64,000 nucleotides of DNA from CAZDRI01 sp964508055. Lineage in GTDB: Bacteria > Pseudomonadota > Gammaproteobacteria > PS1 > Pseudothioglobaceae. Every line of letters begins with the position of its first letter. Position 1 is the stretch's first letter. This document shows positions 55,246-62,595 of the stretch, in pieces. The DNA lies in NCBI GenBank assembly GCA_964508055.1, contig CAZDRI010000006.1, positions 1-64,000 of the forward strand, written 5' to 3'. A program made the position numbers and the translations under genes. Under the pieces are notes generated by a model. The model was not told the DNA's origin. It did no database searches and saw only the letters and a program-made list of their open reading frames with translations.

Positions 55246-56108
55246 TGTACAATGGATTTAGTAATATTATCTAACAAAATAAAGTAATGATTTTCACTAG
55301 AAGGTATATTTCTGCCTAAAGGATCAACAGAAAAGTATTTAAGATTTAAATCTTCTTTTATTATATTGACTTCTTTTATTTTTACTTCTGGGTTTCCTAA
55401 TAAACATTTAGGTTTTAATTTTTTTATTTGGCTTCTTATATTGATAATCTTTTTAGCACTTAGCTTGCTATGATGGTGGTTATGTTCATCAGAGTCCTCA
55501 ATAATTAATACATTATTTATATTGTAATTTTTTTCAAAATATTGATAAGCATCATGAAAAGTAGCTATGGAAATATTTTTATGCTTTTTAAATATAGATT
55601 TAAATTCTAAATTTAGTTTATGTATAGTTTTTTTAAAGAGCTTAAAATTATTAAGATATATATTTTTATTTTTTAGATTAATTTCAATTAATTTATTTTT
55701 AATAATATTAGCAATTTCAATAGCATTTGTTTTTAAATCAAGCCATATATGCCAATCTCTCCTATCAGAGTCTGCCCTTAATTTATAAAATATAAGATTT
55801 TCATTATCACCTATTGCAATACTTGGAACGATGGAGATTATTTTTTTTATACTAGTTTCAAATTTTGGATGAATATAAATAAGCAAATCAGCTTTAGATG
55901 CTTTTTTTATTTGTGATATTTTAAAATTAAATTCATGTGCTGATTGTTTATTAGTTAATAATAATTCAGGCTTGCCAATACCTTGCATAAGAAAAGATGT
56001 AATTGAATGTAGAGGCTTTATAGATACTAAAACATTAGGAGATGAATAAACGGTAGTGGAACTTAAAAGGATTAATAAACAAATTAAATATATTTGTGTT
56101 ATTTTCAT
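55230..56108 (-). CDS. znuA: zinc ABC transporter substrate-binding protein ZnuA
   Basis: Periplasmic metal-binding protein (292 aa, cluster A-I family). A signal peptide is at about 1-22, then VLVSIKPLHSITSFLMQGIG. Ligand histidines are seen in SAHEFNFKISQIKKAS and ATFHDAYQYFEKNYN. The acidic/His loop DSDEHNHHHSK (about 198-208) is typical of zinc-specific ZnuA. Its natural partner ATPase gene znuC lies 52 kb away. It is the third gene of a TIGR02449-zapA-znuA-bioC chain, overlapping zapA by 4 bp, an unusual setting for zinc uptake. Confidence 0.9.
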   Translation of the reverse strand: MKITQIYLICLLILLSSTTVYSSPNVLVSIKPLHSITSFLMQGIGKPELLLTNKQSAHEFNFKISQIKKASKADLLIYIHPKFETSIKKIISIVPSIAIGDNENLIFYKLRADSDRRDWHIWLDLKTNAIEIANIIKNKLIEINLKNKNIYLNNFKLFKKTIHKLNLEFKSIFKKHKNISIATFHDAYQYFEKNYNINNVLIIEDSDEHNHHHSKLSAKKIINIRSQIKKLKPKCLLGNPEVKIKEVNIIKEDLNLKYFSVDPLGRNIPSSENHYFILLDNITKSIVQCMTD

Positions 56109-56359
56109 TTCAAGGCTTTTTCTATAAGGCTATTTATTTTTTTAATTTCATTGGTATTATTTTCTTGTAATAAATCTTTAGTTAATTTCAAACAAGCCAT
56201 AATCATAATTTTTGACCTATCATCTATTTTACGATATTGAGATTTGACTCCTCTTATAGCATTATTGATTCTATTTACAGCTTCATCAATAATAATAATT
56301 TCATCTTCTTGACACACTAAGTCTATGTCTTCATTAAATATATTAACTGTTTTTTTCAT
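56105..56359 (-). CDS. zapA: cell division protein ZapA
   Basis: ZapA (84 aa) bundles FtsZ filaments at the division site. It has the short N-terminal domain ending near VCQEDEIIIIDEAVNRINNAIRG, followed by a long helix for dimerisation. It is shorter than E. coli ZapA (109 aa) but within the family range. It overlaps the upstream TIGR02449 gene and the downstream znuA gene by 4 bp each, so all three are translationally coupled. The 6S RNA gene that often follows zapA is not seen here. Confidence 0.85.
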   Translation of the reverse strand: MKKTVNIFNEDIDLVCQEDEIIIIDEAVNRINNAIRGVKSQYRKIDDRSKIMIMACLKLTKDLLQENNTNEIKKINSLIEKALK

Positions 56360-56556
56360 GAACTGTATTCTATTATTTTATTTGATAATTCTTTAATTTT
56401 AGTTTTAGCTTTTTCTATTTTATTTAATTGTTCAGTATAAGATTTTTTTAAATAAGTGTTTTGTTTATATAAACTTTTATTCTCAAGCTGTAGGTTTCTA
56501 TACTTTTCAATAAGAGCATTAGTTTGGTTTTTTAGTAATTCTAAATCTTTAGACAT
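56356..56556 (-). CDS. small coiled-coil protein, TIGR02449 family
   Basis: A 66-aa protein that is almost one continuous coiled coil (about 3-60, Leu/Lys/Glu/Asn heptads such as LLKNQTNALIEKYRNLQLENK). Size, composition and position directly before zapA match the TIGR02449 family, thought to be ZapB-like. A division role is inferred from the neighbour. It is divergent from the aspartic protease gene, with 47 bp between starts. Confidence 0.8.
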   Translation of the reverse strand: MSKDLELLKNQTNALIEKYRNLQLENKSLYKQNTYLKKSYTEQLNKIEKAKTKIKELSNKIIEYSS

Positions 56557-56603
56557 AAACAGTTATAATTTAAATAATTTTAAAATTCAATAATATACCA
56601 ATA

Positions 56604-57182
56604 ATGAGCAAAAATTTTAGAGCTTTTACCTTAAAATCTAATAAAAGATTAAAAATAATTAAACTACAAATTGGTGTTGCAGAAACATCCTCAACAGGCA
56701 TGGAGCCAAAAAAAGATAGTATTATAACATTTTGGGCAGTGTGGGATACAGCAGCAACCCAATCTTGTATATCTGAAAATGTGGTAAAAAAACTTGAATT
56801 AGAACCAGTTAGTAGTATCAATATTCATACTGGTAATGGGATTTCACAAAAACCAACTTATATTGTTGACATTTTTTTACCAAATAATATTAGAGTAACG
56901 CCAGTTCAAGTTACTGAAATTAAAGCTAATACTTACATAGGGTTTGATTTAATAATTGGTATGGATATTATTAGTCAGGGAGATATGAGCATATCAAATG
57001 TTAATGGAGAGACTATGTTTTCTTTTAGAGTTCCTGCACTTGGAGCTATAGATTTTGTTGAGCAATTTAAAAAAGAAAATAAGAAAATATCAAAAACCAA
57101 CATTATTGCTGCTGGTCGTAATCAATTTTGTCCATGTGGTAGTGGCAAGAAATATAAAAATTGCTGTGGAAAAATAAATTAA
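56604..57182 (+). CDS. retropepsin-like aspartic protease with C-terminal SEC-C motif
   Basis: A 192-aa cytoplasmic protein. A single retropepsin-type lobe (about 18-150) has the catalytic-loop sequence WDTAATQSCIS with Asp48 (DTA instead of the usual DTG), then a flap-like TGNGIS segment and IIGMDIIS, the second family hydrophobic-hydrophobic-Gly block. One lobe implies a homodimer. A SEC-C zinc motif closes the protein: CPCGSGKKYKNCC with cysteines 176, 178, 187 and 188. SEC-C motifs in SecA bind SecB and ribosomes, so targeting to secretion or translation machinery is conceivable. There is no signal peptide. It overlaps the GT39 gene by 1 bp (TAATG). Confidence 0.75.
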   Translation: MSKNFRAFTLKSNKRLKIIKLQIGVAETSSTGMEPKKDSIITFWAVWDTAATQSCISENVVKKLELEPVSSINIHTGNGISQKPTYIVDIFLPNNIRVTPVQVTEIKANTYIGFDLIIGMDIISQGDMSISNVNGETMFSFRVPALGAIDFVEQFKKENKKISKTNIIAAGRNQFCPCGSGKKYKNCCGKIN

Positions 57183-58600
57183 TGCCTTTTCTACTAACAT
57201 TAATTTTATCAACTACTTTTTTAATATTTCATTTATGGCTGGCTCCTTTATTTGCTTTAAGTGTTGATGAAGCACATTATGCTTTATATGCAAAAAACTT
57301 AGCTTTAAGTTATTTTGACCACCCACCATTAGTTGGTTGGTTACAATATATTGCATTATTTTTTGGTGATGATGAGTTTAGTTTAAGAATTATCCCAATA
57401 GTATTATTTTGGCTGTCTTCTATACTGTTATATTCACTAACAAGGCAAATATATCCAAACCATTCTCAATATGTTGCTTTCATTGCAGTTTTGTTATTGC
57501 ATTTATGTGCTCTTATTCATATAACAAGTATTGCCATGCTCCCAGAAACTCCACTTTTATTTTTTGGTATATTAGCAATGAAGTTTTCACATAATGCTAT
57601 ATATAATAAAAAAATAAAAGATTGGTTTTTTTTAGCTATTGTTTTAGGTTTGGCAGGCCTTAGTAAATACAGTGCTTTTTTATATGCAATATCAATAATA
57701 CTGTTAATTTTTTATTATAAAAAATATAAAATACTTATATCTATAAAGCCTTATTTAGCTACCATTGTTACCCTTATTATAATAAGTCCAGTTTTATATT
57801 GGAATTATGAGCACAATTGGATTTCGTTTAATTACCAATTAAATCACGGTTTACAAGATTTGAATAGTTGGAACTTGCTAACATTTATAAAGGCTCAATT
57901 ATTACAATTAGCAGTGTATGGTCCTATTATTTATATAGGAGGTATTTTGGCAATTATTTGGTCTTTTAGTTCTAAAGAAAATAAATTTTTCGTCATCTGG
58001 TCTTTACCAGGGTTAATATTCTTTGCTATTGCAAGTGGGTATAGTATGCCACTTGCACATTGGACTATGTTTGTTTGGGTTAGTTTGCTGCCTTTGATAG
58101 CAGTATATTTTTTTAAAATCATCAAATCAACAATAGGTAAATATTTTATTACTATATCTTCTATATATTCCTTAGTATTAATTTGTGCAATTTATATTGT
58201 AGTTTTAGATTATTTACCATTTAATTTTAAGCCCCATCCACTTAGAGATTTAGTTGGATGGAAACAATCTGCTTTAATAGCTGAAAAACTAAGAAAATCA
58301 TATGCAGAGCAATATAATGTAGATAATTCTCAGTTATTCGTTGAAAACTGGAGTTACGGCTCTAGGATAGCATGGTATGCGTATCCACAAAAAGTTCACA
58401 TTCTTGATACAAGGTTTGATCAGTTCGATTTATGGAATAAGCCCAATAATTCTAAAGCAGGGATTCTAATAAGTTTAGAAAAAGTTGATAAAAAGCATAA
58501 TGATTTTAAAAATTGTATAAATATTGATAGATATTTAGCTTATAGTCCTAAGCAAAGAATATTGCTTAATACTTTTTATTTTTACTGGTGCGAAAAATGA
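57182..58600 (+). CDS. GT39/ArnT-like membrane glycosyltransferase
   Basis: A 472-aa GT-C glycosyltransferase with about 10-12 membrane helices. I choose the ATG at 57182, which shares its A with the preceding stop (TAATG). The first periplasmic loop has the catalytic acidic pair in LSVDEAHYALYAKNLALSYFDHPPLVGW, as in ArnT and PMT enzymes. It probably moves a sugar from an undecaprenyl carrier to lipid A or another envelope acceptor. The following PAP2 gene overlaps it by 4 bp, suggesting joint envelope modification. Donor and acceptor are unknown. Confidence 0.82.
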   Translation: MPFLLTLILSTTFLIFHLWLAPLFALSVDEAHYALYAKNLALSYFDHPPLVGWLQYIALFFGDDEFSLRIIPIVLFWLSSILLYSLTRQIYPNHSQYVAFIAVLLLHLCALIHITSIAMLPETPLLFFGILAMKFSHNAIYNKKIKDWFFLAIVLGLAGLSKYSAFLYAISIILLIFYYKKYKILISIKPYLATIVTLIIISPVLYWNYEHNWISFNYQLNHGLQDLNSWNLLTFIKAQLLQLAVYGPIIYIGGILAIIWSFSSKENKFFVIWSLPGLIFFAIASGYSMPLAHWTMFVWVSLLPLIAVYFFKIIKSTIGKYFITISSIYSLVLICAIYIVVLDYLPFNFKPHPLRDLVGWKQSALIAEKLRKSYAEQYNVDNSQLFVENWSYGSRIAWYAYPQKVHILDTRFDQFDLWNKPNNSKAGILISLEKVDKKHNDFKNCINIDRYLAYSPKQRILLNTFYFYWCEK

Positions 58601-59358
58601 TTAATAAAAATATAAATAAATTAGATATTTGGATATTACCGATATTTTTTGCTTTGCTTATGTTTGCACTTTGGTATACAGATAATAATGCTTTTATATT
58701 TTTTATTATCAATGCATTGGCAATATATAACTTAAATGATTTCTGGGAATATATTACTGTCTTAGGAGATGCTCTAATATTATTAAGTTTTTTAGCATTT
58801 TTTCTTAAGAGATTTTTCCCCTGGGTTGTTACTGGGTTAATTGCAGCTATTATCTCAGCTACAGTAGTTCAATTAATGAAACATGGTTTGGATATTGATA
58901 GACCTTTTTCTATTTTAGATAAATCTGACTTATATATTATAGGAAATCCTTTATCACATAAATCCTTCCCTTCTGGGCATACAGCATCTATTTTTGTTTT
59001 TTCCACAGTTATTTTTTTATTGGCTAAAAGCAAGATAATTTCAGCACTAACATTATTATTAGCAATTATTGTTGGTTTTTCTAGAGTGGTAATAGGAGCA
59101 CATTGGCCATTGGATATATTAGCAGGCGCAATTATTGGATGGTTGTCGGTATATATTGCAATATTAATTACATCTAAGATTAAAAAAATTAACAAAATTT
59201 TTCATTTGATTATTATTTTATTTATATTAGCAGCAAGCATTTCATTATTTTTTATTAGAACTGACTATGAAAATACTTATTTAATGCAAATATTTATAGC
59301 TACATTTACTACAATTACCGCTTTTTATAATTTGATTACTTTTCACAAACAAAAATAG
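58597..59358 (+). CDS. PAP2-family membrane phosphatase
   Basis: A 253-aa integral membrane phosphatase. The start is the ATG at 58597, overlapping the upstream stop (ATGA). All three PAP2 motifs are present: KHGLDIDRP, FPSGHTAS and SRVVIGAHWPLDILAG, with catalytic histidines in the last two. Likely substrates are undecaprenyl pyrophosphate, phosphatidylglycerol phosphate or lipid A phosphate. Pairing with a GT39 transferase suggests carrier-lipid recycling or lipid A dephosphorylation. Its end overlaps the convergent cmoB gene by 23 bp. Confidence 0.88.
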   Translation: MINKNINKLDIWILPIFFALLMFALWYTDNNAFIFFIINALAIYNLNDFWEYITVLGDALILLSFLAFFLKRFFPWVVTGLIAAIISATVVQLMKHGLDIDRPFSILDKSDLYIIGNPLSHKSFPSGHTASIFVFSTVIFLLAKSKIISALTLLLAIIVGFSRVVIGAHWPLDILAGAIIGWLSVYIAILITSKIKKINKIFHLIIILFILAASISLFFIRTDYENTYLMQIFIATFTTITAFYNLITFHKQK

Positions 59359-60268
59359 CTCTAACAGGAGCAGGGTAGTTTTCAATAGTTAAGTTAATAT
59401 CATCTTTATTAAGAAAATCTGCTAATGATTCAGGATTTTCGCTTAACCATTCAGTTTTTCTTTGTTCATCATCCGCCACTTTAGTTGTGTCAATTAATTT
59501 GATTTTTTTAAAACCAACTTTTTTTAACCAGATCTTAACTGTACTAACAGAAGGTATAAACCAAACATTAGTCATTTTTGCGTATCTATCTTTTGGAGTT
59601 AAAGCATAAGATTCTTCACAATCTATAATTAGCGTTTCTAAAATTAACTCACCGCCTTTAATAAGCATTTTTTTTAACTTTATTAAATGCTCAATTGGTG
59701 ATTTTTGATGATATAAAAGCCCCATAGAAAATACTGTATCAAAAATTGGGGCATCTGTTAATTCTTCTAATCTTAAAGCATATAAATTAATATTAGGTTC
59801 TTTTTTGATTAAAGACTTAATAGCAATAAATTGATAGTTAAACAATAAAAAAGGCTCTATGCCAATAACTTTTTTTGCCCCGTATAATGCCATAAGAAAA
59901 CAAAAATATCCGTTTGAACAGCCTACATCTAAAACAAGCTTATCTTTTAAAGGTTTTATATTTGATATTAATCTTTGCCATTTTAAATATCCTTGCCACT
60001 CGCTTTCTACTTTTAAGTCTGCTATTTTGAAAGGACCTTTTCTCCACGGTCTAAATTTTTTTAAATTTTTTTTAAGAATACTTGAATTTTTAATATCAGC
60101 ATTGATATCAATATAGTAGTCAGTTAGCTTTAACTCACCTTTATTAAAAGTTTTAATTTTTTTTATAGCAGATTCCCATTTCGGGATGTTTTTATTTTTT
60201 CTTGCAAAAACAGCCTTGTTTTTTTTATCTAAATCGCTAGTAAAATCAAAAATATTATTAATTATCAT
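59336..60268 (-). CDS. cmoB: tRNA U34 carboxymethyltransferase
   Basis: CmoB (310 aa) uses carboxy-SAM to make cmo5U34 in tRNA. Diagnostic segments are KFRPWRKGPFKIADLKVESEWQG-like (about 68-92), the cofactor motif LVLDVGCSNGYF (about 113-124), and FSMGLLYHQKSPIEHL. Length is close to E. coli (323). The partner cmoA is not adjacent. It is divergent from the small secreted-protein gene. Confidence 0.96.
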   Translation of the reverse strand: MIINNIFDFTSDLDKKNKAVFARKNKNIPKWESAIKKIKTFNKGELKLTDYYIDINADIKNSSILKKNLKKFRPWRKGPFKIADLKVESEWQGYLKWQRLISNIKPLKDKLVLDVGCSNGYFCFLMALYGAKKVIGIEPFLLFNYQFIAIKSLIKKEPNINLYALRLEELTDAPIFDTVFSMGLLYHQKSPIEHLIKLKKMLIKGGELILETLIIDCEESYALTPKDRYAKMTNVWFIPSVSTVKIWLKKVGFKKIKLIDTTKVADDEQRKTEWLSENPESLADFLNKDDINLTIENYPAPVRAIFVCEK

Positions 60269-60311
60269 TTTAAAAGTTAAACTTTGCTTATAGTTTTGTT
60301 AAAAAATCATA

Positions 60312-60351
60312 AAGTTGCATTAAAGTAGTATATGAGTATAAAATGCAACTT
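60312..60351 (+). promoter_or_regulatory. promoter overlapped by a 10-bp perfect inverted repeat
   Basis: AAGTTGCATT (60312-60321) and its exact inverse AATGCAACTT (60342-60351) flank 20 bp. Within them lies a plausible promoter: TTGCAT (60315-60320), a 16-bp spacer and TATAAA (60337-60342). One repeat arm covers the -35 and the other begins at the last base of the -10, an arrangement expected for an operator. It points to the gene at 60384; it could also affect divergent cmoB. Confidence 0.5.
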
Positions 60352-60383
60352 ATTATAGTTATATATTTTATTTGGAGATAAAA

Positions 60384-60791
60384 ATGCATAAATTCTTTAC
60401 AATTTTGTTATTAAGCTTATCCTTTATGTTTGTTGAGGTGTCATTTGCAGGAGGAGATGATAAAGACAAAGGACCAGTTGAAACATTAGATAATATTAAA
60501 AAATCTGCCCCAGTAACTTCTAAAAAAGTATCAACTAAAGTTAAGGAAGAAGCTAAGCCTATGACTATGAAGCCTGTTTCAAAGGAGTCTAAAGTATTAG
60601 ATAGTGCTTCTAAAAAAGCAGTAGATACGGTTGCAAGTTCTAAAGCTAAAAAAGTATCAACTACCCCTGAATTTATTAAAGACACTCCTTTAGAAAAAAT
60701 TTATGAAACTTGCGAAGATATTTATGATGGAGAATCTGGAGTTTTAAGATATACTTGTGCCATTATCTTAACAACATTTGCTGTATTATAA
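60384..60791 (+). CDS. small exported protein of unknown function
   Basis: A 135-aa protein that I do not recognise. The ATG at 60384 has GGAG 6 nt upstream. A signal peptide (about 1-19, cleavage after SFA) leads to a glycine/aspartate start, a long low-complexity Lys/Ser/Val/Thr region (about 35-95) and a compact C-terminal part with two cysteines (YETCEDIYDGESGVLRYTC) and a hydrophobic end. The cysteines could form a disulfide. The promoter with an overlapping inverted repeat and the strong terminator suggest a regulated single-gene unit. Confidence 0.65.
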   Translation: MHKFFTILLLSLSFMFVEVSFAGGDDKDKGPVETLDNIKKSAPVTSKKVSTKVKEEAKPMTMKPVSKESKVLDSASKKAVDTVASSKAKKVSTTPEFIKDTPLEKIYETCEDIYDGESGVLRYTCAIILTTFAVL

Positions 60792-60820
60792 ATAAAGTTG
60801 ATAAAGCCAGTCATATAAAT

Positions 60821-60850
60821 AAAAAGCCTTGTTATTTAACAAGGCTTTTT
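60821..60850. terminator. bidirectional rho-independent terminator
   Basis: AAAAAGCCTTGTTA (60821-60834) pairs perfectly with TAACAAGGCTTTTT (60837-60850), giving a stem of at least 12 bp. A-rich and T-rich flanks on either side let it serve both the exported-protein gene (+) and the convergent frr gene (-). Confidence 0.9.
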
Positions 60851-60873
60851 TTATATTTACTATAAATTAAAAA

Positions 60874-61431
60874 TCAAATTTCTAACAAACTTTTTTCTTT
60901 ATCAGCTAATTTAGCATCAATAATTTTTATATGTGAATCAGTCATATTTTGAATATTACTTTCACCAGCTCGTGCTTCATCTTCAGATATTTTTTTTCCA
61001 TTTTGTAAGTCTTTAATATCAGAATTTGCCTCGCGTCTTATATTACGAATGGCTACCTTACTGTGTTCGGCTTCATCTCTTACCACTTTGATTAACTCTT
61101 TTCGTCTTTCTTCTGTAAGTGGAGGAAGAGGCACTCTTATAACATCTCCAACAGAACTGGGATTAAGTCCAAGCTCTGAAGTCATAATAGCTTTTTCAAT
61201 TACTGCTACCATTTCTTTTTCCCAAGGAGATATTTTTAGTGTTCTAGCATCTTCAGCAACTATATTTGCAACCTGTGCAATAGGAACTTGAGAATCGTAA
61301 TATTCTACTACTATTTGGTCTAATAGACTTGGATGCGCACGACCTGCACGAATTTTAGAAAAAACAACATTTAGTGCCTCAACACTTTTGTCCATTCTTT
61401 CAGAACTATCATTATAAATTTCATCTAACAT
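60874..61431 (-). CDS. frr: ribosome recycling factor
   Basis: RRF (185 aa) splits post-termination ribosomes with EF-G. Conserved blocks are KIRAGRAHPSLLDQIVVEYY, the VPLPPLTEERRKELIKVVRDEAEHSKVAIRNIRREAN-type core, and the C-terminal DAKLADKEKSLLEI. Length equals the E. coli protein. It follows pyrH by 2 bp, the usual order. The matching rpsB-tsf pair is 21 kb away on the opposite strand. Confidence 0.98.
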   Translation of the reverse strand: MLDEIYNDSSERMDKSVEALNVVFSKIRAGRAHPSLLDQIVVEYYDSQVPIAQVANIVAEDARTLKISPWEKEMVAVIEKAIMTSELGLNPSSVGDVIRVPLPPLTEERRKELIKVVRDEAEHSKVAIRNIRREANSDIKDLQNGKKISEDEARAGESNIQNMTDSHIKIIDAKLADKEKSLLEI

Positions 61432-61433
61432 TT

Positions 61434-62150
61434 TTATTCTCCAATAAAACTACCTAATTTTTCACCCTGTAGAATACGAGGAAGTATACCACCATCCCCT
61501 AACATACTAAATACATATATTGGCATTTTATGTTCTCTACAAAGTTGAAAAGCAGCCATATCCATTATTTTCAAGTTTTTTTTAATAGCTTTATCAAAAG
61601 AAAGTTTATTATATTTTTTTGCATTAGGATTCTTCATCGGGTCTTCAGAATATATGCCATCTACTTTAGTTGCTTTAAAAACAATATCAGCTTTAATTTC
61701 AATAGCTCTTAAAACTGCTGCTGTGTCAGTGGTAAAACAAGGGCTGCCAGTGCCAGCAGAAAATATCATTACTTTGCCTTTAGTTAAATTTTGTTTTGCT
61801 AAGTTATGATTAAAATTTGCACATACTCCTCCTCCTATATCAAAACCAGACATAACTTCACTAGCGATATTATTACGCTTACAAACATCTTGAATGGCTA
61901 GGGCATTCATAACAGTTGCTAACATCCCCATATGGTCGGCAGTTACTCTATTTATTCCTGCTTTAGCTAATTTAGCACCTCTAAATAAATTGCCTCCACC
62001 GATGACTATAGCTATTTCAACACCTAAATCTTTTACTGATTTTATTATGCTAACTACATCATCTAGTATTTTTGGCTCAATACCAAAGCTACTATCACCT
62101 GCTAAAACCTCCCCACTAAGTTTCAGTAAAATACGCTTATATTTTGTCAT
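61434..62150 (-). CDS. pyrH: UMP kinase
   Basis: UMP kinase (238 aa) of the amino-acid kinase fold. Landmarks are KRILLKLSGEVLAGDSSFGI, AIVIGGGNLFRGAKLAKAGINRVTADHMGMLATVMNALA-type core and SAGTGSPCFTTDTAAVLRAIE. It heads the pyrH-frr unit. Upstream, instead of tsf, lies the inverted-repeat element at 62203-62517. Confidence 0.98.
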   Translation of the reverse strand: MTKYKRILLKLSGEVLAGDSSFGIEPKILDDVVSIIKSVKDLGVEIAIVIGGGNLFRGAKLAKAGINRVTADHMGMLATVMNALAIQDVCKRNNIASEVMSGFDIGGGVCANFNHNLAKQNLTKGKVMIFSAGTGSPCFTTDTAAVLRAIEIKADIVFKATKVDGIYSEDPMKNPNAKKYNKLSFDKAIKKNLKIMDMAAFQLCREHKMPIYVFSMLGDGGILPRILQGEKLGSFIGE

Positions 62151-62202
62151 TATTAATAATCTTGTTTAGAAAAGTAAATTTGTAATTTTATCTTAATAAA
62201 GA

Positions 62203-62517
62203 AAGAGTGTTGCAAAATGTAAAAAACACATCCGCTCGTTCCCAAGCTCCTGCTTTCCGCTCGTTCCCAAGCTCCTGCTTGGGAATGCATATACGGCTGA
62301 TAATTTTCAAATTCCCAGTACATCCGCTCGTTCCCAAGCTCCTGCTTGGGAATGCATATACGGCTGATAATTTTCAAATTCCCAGTACATCCGCTCGTTC
62401 CCAAGCTTCTGCTTGGGAATGCATACTTGCTTGTAAAAGCATAACTAAACAACACGCTCCCAAGCAGGAGCTTGGGAGCGAGAGCACAATGTGCTTTTTA
62501 CATTTTGCAACACTCTT
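62203..62517. mobile_element. transposase-less element with 28-bp terminal inverted repeats
   Basis: Positions 62203-62230 and 62490-62517 are inverted copies of each other over 28 bp with one mismatch. The ~315-bp interior has no credible gene, only palindromic repeats. Size and structure are those of a MITE or a degenerate insertion sequence. I cannot identify a clean target-site duplication: flanks read AATAAAGA on the left and AACACTTA on the right. No transposase gene is in the window, so movement would need one supplied elsewhere. It lies between pyrH and rpe. Confidence 0.75.
62231..62482. repeat. 67-bp tandem repeats built on a REP-like palindrome
   Basis: The unit starts TCCGCTCG and contains the palindrome TTCCCAAGC-TCCT-GCTTGGGAA, then ATGCATATACGGCTG. 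Starts are at 62231 (truncated copy), 62256, 62323 and 62390, a period of 67 bp for the last three. A diverged inverted copy, GCTCCCAAGC-AGGA-GCTTGGGAGC, follows at about 62456-62480. The palindrome resembles REP sequences handled by REP-associated tyrosine transposases in other bacteria. Open frames across this region on both strands are products of the repeats, not genes. Confidence 0.85.
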
Positions 62518-62595
62518 AACACTTATTAATATCTGCATAATTATAGTTAATATTCAATATAACCATTATTTCTGCATATAAAGTAGTGTATTTTA

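Noticed and set aside
62231..62482. CRISPR array
   Set aside because: The repeats are 67 bp apart, but the intervening sequence is also repeated nearly identically, so there are no unique spacers, and no cas genes are present.
62153..62581. Open frames of 100 and 124 codons on both strands
   Set aside because: They exist only because the 67-bp repeat unit lacks stops in some frames; their translations are repetitive and resemble no protein.
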